Assembly: GCA_001692895.1 (NCBI GenBank)
Contig: KV748186.1
Location: forward strand, 2,843,785-2,907,784
DNA: 64,000 nt
Source: Cenococcum geophilum 1.58
Lineage: Eukaryota; Ascomycota; Dothideomycetes; Gloniales; Gloniaceae
Reading direction: 5' to 3'
Each line of letters starts with the position of its first letter. Position 1 is the stretch's first letter. The translations under genes and the position numbers were made by a program. The notes below the pieces were generated by a model. The model was not told the origin of the DNA. It made no database searches and worked only from the letters and a program-made list of their open reading frames with translations. This document shows positions 56,540 to 64,000 of the stretch, piece after piece.

Positions 56540-58170
56540 CGTTCTCTAGTTCTTGCTAATTTACCATAGCCTCAATTTTCTTTAGATCTATACTAAGTTA
56601 GCCTAGTTTAATAATAAATCCGATAAAATTGGTTTTCCTAGTAAAGAACTCGCATTTCTTGATTATTACTAGCATCTATTCTTCCTATAGTCTCTTTAAG
56701 ACCCATTTAATATATTCTCCGTATTCTTCTTTAGTTATTAAGTAGATAATAATAATATTAAGGTATACTATAACAAATTTATCTAAGTACTCTCCTAATA
56801 TATTGTTAATACGCTTCTAGAACGTTGCTAGTGCATTTATAAGCCTAAATTGCATAACTAATAGTTTATATAGTAGTAAGATCTTTAATTAACGTCTGAT
56901 ACGGATCCTATCTAGGCCCACGCAGACTACTCCGTACACAAGGGAAACTTATAAGTTGACAAGAAGAAAACCCTTGTTGATGTAGGGGACGGAAAAACCC
57001 TCTGAGCCACCTCAGTAGGATGAAAAACCCCTGATTTGCCATGTCCGTCCGTAGCAGCGGCCCTGCGGGCCTACAGCTACGCCCTGTCCTCCTTAGATGT
57101 TCGAACTCCTTGGGAACTACTGCTTCCTTCTCTAGCTTATCCAAAGCTAGGGTTTACTACGCCCTAGCTAGGCCTTGCCAATCGATTGCTGTATACTTTG
57201 TGTTCCGTATCTTAACCATCCCCTATATGCTATCTCTTGTAGACCTTTGCCATATACGCCATGCCTCCCCCCCCCCTAGGGCCATCGAAGGCGTAAGGGG
57301 GATTCATCCATTCTAACCACCGTAATACTGATAAGCGAGCGGGATATTGTGTATTTGGGTATCTTTTATGCCTAGGCCCCAGCTAGGCCCTTCCTAAGGG
57401 TCACCACTCCGTCAAAAGGAGACAGGGAAAACCGTGGGTCGCAATCCAGGCTGCTAGGTAGTATTCGGTAGAAATAACGGCGAGTGACCGCATGCTCCGC
57501 GGGCGATCGCCCTGGGGGTTAGGAGGGGCCGTATATTTGCTCGTTGCTCGTTCGTTCGCGATCGCTCGTTCGTCGATGTGAGGTCGTCGATGCTTTCTGT
57601 TGGGGGTTAGGGGATGTTTTTGAGAGCCATTATCCACGTTGGATTACATAGGTGCTTAATAGGAGAACTAGTAGCTGTATTGTGAAGGGGTACCGTCAGT
57701 AGTGGTTTTCGAGATCTCACCATCCCATGTGAAAACCTTTCACTACGCCCCACGACGCATACAACCACCAGGTCCTACTTGCACGCGCTGTGCAACGTCT
57801 CTGCGTTGGCTCTGGGTCTGAACTTCGAAGACCCAGGTTCGTAGCCGTCACCACGTACAGGTGCAGAGTCCGTTTTCGACGGCCTAATAGTTTATATAGT
57901 CCTTCCTTTAACCTAAAGGCTGCCTTTTATTTATTGCCTTCCTTAATCCTAATCTAATAGTACGCCTATCTTAGATTTATCTTCATAAAGATTTACGCGT
58001 TGCCTATCCTATCTTAGATTTCGCTAATTAAGGGTAAAGGATACCTATCCTTCCTAGTAATGCTATTTAACTATCTATAGTCAATACACAGCCTTAGTTT
58101 GCCATTCTTCTTTAGTATAAATAGTACTAAATAACCTACTAATAACTATAATGGTCTAATATATCCTTTT
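56540..58170 (-). pseudogene. Gypsy reverse transcriptase remnant, split by a 1.0-kb insertion
   Basis: The N-terminal part at 58170-57900 reads VLFILKKNGKLRLCIDYR and RKDRYPLPLISEI. The C-terminal part at 56880-56540 reads VMQFRLINALATF, then EYLDKFVIVYLNIIIIYLI, where the catalytic YLDD box has become YLNI, and KKCEFFTRKTNFIGFII. The element at 56874-57883 lies between. Stops at former Gln and Trp codons show RIP. Confidence 0.88.
56874..57883 (-). mobile_element. 1.0-kb insertion with 16-bp target duplication, non-LTR or SINE-like
   Basis: CTAATAGTTTATATAG occurs on both sides (56858-56873 and 57884-57899), and removing 56874-57899 restores the reverse-transcriptase frame of the host element. 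A long duplication and the absence of inverted ends point to target-primed insertion, as for LINEs and SINEs. Read on the minus strand it begins GGCCGTCGAAAACGGACTC and ends ..TTAATTAAAGATCTTACTA. It is GC-richer than its surroundings. No convincing reading frame is present, and the 3' part matches repeats at 11505-11640. Confidence 0.75.
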
Positions 58171-58699
58171 CGTAGATTTTCCTAGATAAACTCTTTTAAT
58201 ACTCTACCTTCCTCTTTAGTAAGCTTATAGATTAGAAAGAACCTTAGACTTATTCCTAGTTTTAATTCTATCTTATAGTCCTAAGCTATATACTCTAATA
58301 GCTTTTTACTTTCTGGTGACTATAGTTTCTTACCATACTTATAGTATCTTTTTAGTATATAGCTTAGTCCTTTTTCTATTTCTTTATAGGTTGCTCCTAC
58401 TTAATACTATACTATCTTAGCTTATTATTATATCTTACGTTATTAAGTATTCCTAATATTAACTTAACCTATAACCTAATTAATCTTTAGATTATATTCT
58501 TGTAACTAAGGCATTCCTAGTACTGCCTTATTATTTCCTAATAGTAATATGTCGAAAGATATCTTAATTTATCTCCCTTTAATGGTTAACTAAATAGGTC
58601 CTGTTTTAAGATTAATAATACCTCCTCTATAGGCTATTAGATCTCCTAAAATTATTACTAATAGGTAAGATTCCTCCTTTTATCTATAAGGTAATCCCA

Positions 58700-58800
58700 T
58701 TCTCTTAACTACTACTAGCAAGATATAGTTTCTAGTTACTCCACTATCTATTAATGCCTCAAACTGTTAATCTTGCCATTTAACTTATAAATTTAGGTAT
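58700..58800 (-). pseudogene. Gypsy aspartic protease remnant
   Basis: Minus-strand reading FEALIDSGVTRNYI with the D-S-G active-site triplet, followed by a VVKRMGLP-like end, as in Ty3/gypsy proteases. Stops flank it. Confidence 0.7.
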
Positions 58801-60660
58801 TAACCTTAAATTCCTTTAAGGGTCTAAGGCTCTACCACTGGCTCCCTCTAGTCCCGTGGGCCTCTACTTTTCCTAACTATTAGCTGCTTAATCCTATTTA
58901 TACTTAGTCTAACTTTAGCTAATACTTAGTTCGCTTCTTGTCTTTAATATACTATAGACACGTATTCTTTAGGCATTCCCACCACTATTGTCCATCTAGG
59001 TATTCTTCTATAAGGAATCTTCCTAGCTAAAGCATTAAGTCTCCTAACTCCTAAACTTCTACTAGATGCCAACTATGTATATACTTAGCGTTTTGATACT
59101 TTTATTCTTCTACCAACCAATATATTCTTATAGGGTATTTATAGTGTTTTTCCTTTAGTGCTTTGTGTATATTATACGTATTATCTATATATATGATTTA
59201 CAATAGCGTATAATATACCTAGTGTCTTAGGTCAACTCTTAGCTCGTCTTTATCCTTAAGTTTAAACCTCTATCGTATTAATCTAAGTGTTATAACTTTA
59301 TTCGCAGGTACTAAGATACATCTCTCGCTTCTCTAGTCCTCTAAGCACTCCTTTAGATCTTTTAACGTCATAATTAAGGCTCCTTTAATGTAATTTATAG
59401 CCTTTTCTATAATTGGGTGGTTTTGGATAACCTTTTTATCCAACCACATATAGAAATCTTCCCACTTATCGTTGTGCCTTTGCCTATACTACTTTTGGTA
59501 TAGCTGCTAGAGTGTATACGGTTCATCTATAAGGAAGTATCTTTTTATTACTACGTCATAACAGCCTTTAGTATATCGTTCCTTAAACCTAGTCAGAATC
59601 TCTAGATCCTCTTCATTTTCTAGTTTAGTAAGCCACTTAGCTCTTAGTGTGCCTACCCTAGGCCTATTGGTAATCCTTTATACCGGCGCTCTGTCCCTTA
59701 TATATCCCAATATACTAGATCTCTTATCTAGTTTCTGTTCTTACTATAAGGTAATTCTTGCTCTAAACTCCTCTATAGTTTCTTTCCTTTTACATCTTAC
59801 GAGTAGATCCTTAAAGTCTCCTTACTTCTTAATCTTGGTATTAACTTTTCGATCTTTAGGCTAAACACTATATTCCCCTAGTAAGTCCTCTAGGTTTATA
59901 TATCTGTCTCCCAGTCTAGTTATTATTTATATCGCAGATTCTCTAATCTGTAAAGAAGCCTCTTACCTCTTATAGGTGTCTTAATTCGTACTCCGAATTC
60001 TTAGTCCCTTAGATTCTTTAATCCCAAGCTTACTTCTAACTTAAGCTTTGCTCCTACCTTAGTCCAACTAGGCTTACTTAGTATTCTTATCTTGTCTTAA
60101 GAGTCTTAAATCTCACTTATCTCGTCTTAAGAGTCTTGTACCTGTAGGAATCTCTATCCCAAGCTTATTTGTATATCTTTAAACTAAGCTACTACTCTGC
60201 TCTATTGGTTTTCGTCTATTATAGGTCCTTAAGCTTACCTTATCTTATTTTAAGAATCTTAGTTATCTCTTATCTCTTCTTAAGAATCTTAAGTCTTTGG
60301 CTGTTTGCCTTTATTAAGTGCCGAAGTAGTTTACTATCCTACTTCTCTTACGTCTTATAAAGTAATAGATATCGTATCTAGTGGGGTCTTAATCCCTACT
60401 AATGTTCCCTATTCTATAGTGGAATTATCCTCTACCTCTAGTATAACATCTCTAAGGTCTACGTGTTCCTAGTAAACCGCCCTTATTGCCTTATTGTTAT
60501 AAAATGTTTTGCCTGCATTAAAGTCATTATCTTTAATATCCAATCTGCGAACTGGTTTATTGGTTCCTCTATATGCTATAGATTTTAGCTCCTATAGCTA
60601 ATAGCTTACGCCATACTTAGCGTCTTTATAAATTTAGCATATATTATTTGTAAGAGTACA
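58800..60660 (-). other. Decayed internal region of the gypsy element
   Basis: Minus-strand frames still show helical, charged pieces (for example KWLTKLENEEDLEILTRFKE and ERSERCILVPANKVITLRL-like) broken by many TAG/TAA codons. This is probably Gag-Pol linker or a further nested Gag-like piece. No intact gene is present. Confidence 0.45.
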
Positions 60661-60667
60661 TATATTA

Positions 60668-60750
60668 GATCCCGCCGCGCTTGCGATCAATATCGCAAGC
60701 ACTCTGTGTCTTTTTGGCCGAATGGCGACGTTAGGGCGGGAAACGTTACA
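60668..60750. other. GC-rich island with hairpin inside the gypsy element
   Basis: GCTTGCGAT (60679-60687) and ATCGCAAGC (60692-60700) form a 9-bp stem with loop CAAT. GATCCCGCC near the left and GGGCGGG near the right are also partly complementary. The island ends AAACGTTACA, which on the minus strand reads TGTAACGTTT, like the start of an LTR. It may be a fragment of another element. Confidence 0.45.
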
Positions 60751-60899
60751 TTATTATAACAAAATGTAAAACTTCTAATTAAATATTCCTTTATTCCTTA
60801 CAGTATACTATTATCCCTCTATATATATGTGACTTCTGCTATTAGTCTGGTTCCCTTTATTACATAGTAACTCTAACTATCTTTATAATCCCTTGCGAA

Positions 60900-61950
60900 G
60901 TAACCTTATTTTCTATAATTTATATAAGCTCCGTCTTTAAACCATTAACTTTGCTATAGAGTCCGCCTAAATATCTTCTACTACTAAGATCCCTAGTTTA
61001 GCCTCTACTCCTTAGTCCTATAATTACTAGATCCTTAACCTCTAGGTTTCTATAGTTTCTTACTCTATCTCTTATAGGCTTCTTTAGTACTACTTAGGTC
61101 TATTAGCTCTGCGCTATACCATATTTTCTAATTTAGCTTTTGTTATTACGTACTCTGCGCCTTATATAACTATAAAACTCTATCCTAACCTCTCTTAGTC
61201 TGTTCCCTTTAGTAGATCCAATTATTAATTTTAATTGCTTAATCTATTAACTTCCGTAGGGTATCCGTATCTTCTATTAGGATAATTACGTCCTAGACTT
61301 TAGCCTTAAGTCCCTATTTATACTATGCTATAAGCGCCCTATTATTCTACTCTACTTACGTCGCTAGCGTCTAGAACTGCGTTATATACTTAATTACTAA
61401 GGTTCGTTATATAATATCTTGGAGTTTCCTTTCCGCCATAGTTGTTAATTCTGGATCTCTAAATATTTACGTAAGTCGCTCTACAAATCCTTCCTAACTT
61501 AAGAACATAAATCGCACCTCTTAGTTAGTGGTCGTTATTCCGTTCGTTTATATCTCTATAAAATAAGGCTTAAATTACTTTAGTGCTCTTTTTAATAAGA
61601 ATAGTCCCGCATAGGCTATTCGATCCATAGGTGTTGGTAGCTTTACCCCTTCCTATAAAACTTTAAAGTGCATTTACGTAAGAAATCCTTTAAGCTTTAA
61701 CCTCTCTCCTAAGAATCTCTCTATAGATAGTAACTTAATCTTTACTGCTCCAATCCCATTAACCCTTTCTTCCAACGCTGCATTATTAGCTATTAACTAG
61801 TTAATTACCTCTTGTAGTTGTCCGACCGTTGCTATAAGTTAGTATCTGCTATACTAGTATTACCTAACCTTAAAGTAGTTGCCGCCGTCGATGGCGTTAT
61901 GGTGGCTGCTTTTAGTAGCATATTATTTAACTTTCTATATTTAATACCGT
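60900..61950 (-). pseudogene. Gypsy gag remnant
   Basis: Minus-strand reading shows IKLLSIERFLGERLKLKGFL, LPTPMDRIAYAGLFLLKRAL followed by FKPYFIE, and DPELTTMAERKLQ, in line with retrotransposon Gag (the K-F-x-P-Y part). Gln/Trp codons are replaced by stops in many places. Confidence 0.7.
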
Positions 61951-61966
61951 AACTAGGTAGTAATTA

Positions 61967-62392
61967 TATAACGGAACCTTATAGCAGGAACTATAATAGG
62001 CTTATTATTGGGCTAGGTGTATAGGAAATGTAAGTACAAAAGTTAATAATGTAATAATAACTGGTGGAGTGGTTACCTAATAGATTAACTCTAATTATAT
62101 TCTAAGAATTACTATAAGGAAGGAACTATCTAGGTAGGGACTAAGGGTCCTTAAATATACAACCGTACTCCTATAAAATCCTTCTTATATATAATATACG
62201 TCTTATATATAAGGTACGTAAGTTCCTCCCATTCCTCTCGTTTAATACGTAGCACATTATATAACCTTAGTTACTATTCCTCATTATATGGTTCTACCGG
62301 TTCTATCCTAAACCGTACCTAAATTAACTAACTAGCTTCTTCCGACTCTTCCCTAAGTAGTCGTAACATTGTACTTAAAGCGTCTGTAACAC
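61967..62392 (-). repeat. 5' LTR of the gypsy element
   Basis: 426 bp, starting TATAACGG (from TGTAACGG) and ending GTAACA. More TpA-rich than the left LTR, with G-to-A and C-to-T changes, so it was hit harder by RIP. It contains the uninterrupted target site of the copia-derived element near 62245. Confidence 0.9.
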
Positions 62393-62535
62393 TTACTATT
62401 CTATAAAGTAGGCTATACTATAGTATATACTTAGCATATGCAGTAGATATACTTACTATTCTATAAGTAGGTTATACTATAGTATATACTTAGTATATGC
62501 GGTAAATATACTTACTATTCTATAGGTAGATTATA
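62393..62535. repeat. ~60-bp satellite, right part
   Basis: Two and a half units of CTTACTATTCTATAAAGTAG + GCTATACTATAGTATATACT + TAGCATATGCAGTAGATATA, continuing the satellite cut by the gypsy insertion at 50205. Confidence 0.85.
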
Positions 62536-62539
62536 CTAT

Positions 62540-64000
62540 CTCCTTCTTTAATATGGAGCCTATAATAGGCGTCTTATAAATTTAGCTTTATAAAGCTCTT
62601 CGCCCTAAATAGTTAATTTGGTATTTTACTAACTAGCGGTAGTAGGTAACGGTTCTTAATTATAATCTTATTAAGGCCATAATAGTCTATATATAGCCTT
62701 ACAGTTCTATATAGTTTTAGAATAAAGAGAATTAGTACGCCTATTAGTAACTTGTTAAGCTAGATTTACCCCTTTTCTAGTAAGCCACTAAGGTGCTTTT
62801 ATAAGATTTTAAGCTCTTTATAAAAGAGGCTATAGATAAAAAGTTTTAGCGGTTATTTACTATCTTTTAAATTAATTATATAATTATATTCTAAGTTCTA
62901 TAAAAGGACTTTAGCTTACTAACCTAAAAATACTTTTAGTAAGTTTCTTAGGCCTAGCGGAATATTTAACAGATTAGGGTTGCGTTTATTCTTTATATCC
63001 TTCTTAGCTAGGTCCTAAAGCTCCCTTAAAATACTTATAGGCAGTATTATACGCTATAGTAGTTGCTTATATATAGTTGCTACTATATATTAAACCGTTT
63101 TATATAGTAGCTAGTAAAGGGTAAGGAAGTCTTTAACGCATTATTTAAGGTGCCGTAGTATACTCTCTACGTATTACTTAAGCTAGAGTAATCTATAATA
63201 ATAGAAGTATCTTATAAGATCTTTAAGATCGCCGCCTCCCTATAGTGTTTTTATAATATATCTAGTAGTTCCCTATAAGGTATTTATTATAAAAGAGTTA
63301 TTACCTATATTAGATTTTATATCTATCTTACTGTTAAATAGGGGTTAAATCTAATACTCCTTTAGGTGTAAAGTATATACTATTTTACCTAGAGCTATAT
63401 CTTCTAAGATATCTTTTAAGCTTATTAGTACTATACGCCCTTCAAATTTTTTTATTATTTTATTATTTAAAGACTCCTATTTTAAAACATATTTTAAAAT
63501 CTACTTCTATAAGCTAAGGGTATCTAAAAATAAGGTTATAGCCTATAAAGTTAGCCACTTAAAAGGGTTGCGGGCTAACTACCTTAGTGCGGTTATATAT
63601 ATCGGCTACTAATATTATAAGCTTATAGGCACTATATAGTTTAATCTAATACTTATTTAGAAAGCCTATAATAGGTTTCCGCTGCCTTAATAACGGGATA
63701 AGTTTATACTTTTTTACTAAATTATATTATATAAGATTAATTTCGGCGCCGCTATTATATAGTGCTTAGAACTAATATACCTTGCCTATAAGAAGCACTA
63801 TTTTTAGGTTAATAGCGATATAGAGAGTCTCTCCTTCTATATCTTGCCCTAGTTATAGCTAAGAGAGGACTCTAACTGTTACAGAAGTCACTTATATATA
63901 TTTATTCCGTAACACCTACATATGTCCTATAATTACCCCTATTTCTTTAACCACGTTAACCTAACCTATTCTGTTTCCTTACTTAAATATCTTTATATTA
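62540..64000 (-). mobile_element. Second, older gypsy-type element: protease and reverse transcriptase remnants
   Basis: From right to left on the minus strand: AEINLI (from a D-S-G-A-E-x-N-L-I protease), VKKYKLIPL, LISLKDILEDIA, then the reverse transcriptase LKILKHLSGLLEKG-like, RTVRLYIDYYGLNKIIIKN, YLLPLVSKIPN and DAYYRLHIKEGD. It breaks off at 62540, where the satellite begins, before the catalytic YxDD box. It continues past the right edge. Heavily RIP-damaged. Confidence 0.8.

Larger units (their letters stand above)
50205..62392 (-). mobile_element. Ty3/gypsy LTR retrotransposon, RIP-damaged, with two nested insertions
   Basis: LTRs lie at 50205-53743 (split by another element) and 61967-62392. 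Target duplication CTTAC is present on both sides (50200-50204 and 62393-62397), and the satellite outside joins correctly. A polypurine tract on the minus strand next to the left LTR, and the order gag, protease, reverse transcriptase, integrase read from right to left, show that it lies on the minus strand. The 12.2 kb include a 3.1-kb copia-derived insertion, a 1.0-kb element and two extra short duplications, leaving about 9 kb. All coding parts are full of stops. Unread bases occur at 54747-54806. Confidence 0.92.

Noticed and set aside
57790..57860. GGTTCGTAGCC, like a B-box of a tRNA-derived SINE, in the 1.0-kb element
   Set aside because: No matching A-box at the right distance was found. 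It differs from the GGTTCGANNCC consensus and lies on the strand opposite to the inferred direction of the element.
1..64000. CRISPR arrays, bacterial operons, ribosome binding sites, or prophage
   Set aside because: The sequence is eukaryotic with spliceosomal introns; no direct repeats with unique spacers were seen.

Overview
The window is nuclear DNA of a filamentous ascomycete (Pezizomycotina; the exact class cannot be fixed by eye). Genes have many short introns (about 41 to 120 nt, one of 223 nt) with GT..AG borders. They encode standard eukaryotic proteins: a kinesin-3 motor, Trm5, an ARS2/SERRATE-like protein, Cgr1, an ornithine carrier, PMP24/PXMP4 and a C2H2 zinc-finger protein. Repeats are AT-rich and show the mark of repeat-induced point mutation (RIP): TpA everywhere, CpA and TpG scarce, and old reading frames full of TAG/TAA where Trp and Gln codons are expected.

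Layout. 1-10 kb: kinesin-3 (minus, running off the left edge), Trm5 (plus, divergent from it) and a long low-complexity DUF7918-like protein (minus). 10.7-12.4 kb: a first patch of repeats. 13-26.5 kb: a PX-domain protein and an ARS2/SERRATE-like protein (both minus), a dead TspO/MBR gene, an unknown coiled-coil membrane protein, Cgr1 and a mitochondrial ornithine carrier. 26.7-28.3 kb: a small MITE and a peroxisomal membrane protein gene. 30-35.5 kb: two unrecognised genes, one with five copies of a short R-x-F-x-P-x-P motif. 36-40 kb: decayed repeats around an intact GFA/CENP-V-type gene and a dead GH18 gene. 40.4-42.3 kb: the C2H2 protein. 43.9-45.2 kb: a doubtful broken gene.

45.4-64 kb is a transposon graveyard with a readable order of events. 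It holds a second copy of the repeat seen at 10.7 kb, arrays of 12-bp minisatellites, a decayed Tc1/mariner element with long terminal inverted repeats, a small MITE and a palindromic ~59-bp satellite. A Ty3/gypsy element of about 9 kb (12.2 kb with its passengers) sits inside the satellite with target duplication CTTAC. A 3.1-kb copia-derived element lies inside one of its LTRs (duplication AATAT), and a 1.0-kb element of unclear class lies inside its reverse transcriptase (16-bp duplication). A further gypsy remnant reaches the right edge.

No operon-like or defence-like gene cluster is visible. The most distinctive items are the nested insertions with exact target duplications, the 12-bp arrays that stay open in several frames, two genes killed by RIP-type stops outside the repeat blocks, and three unrecognised proteins with unusual repeated motifs.
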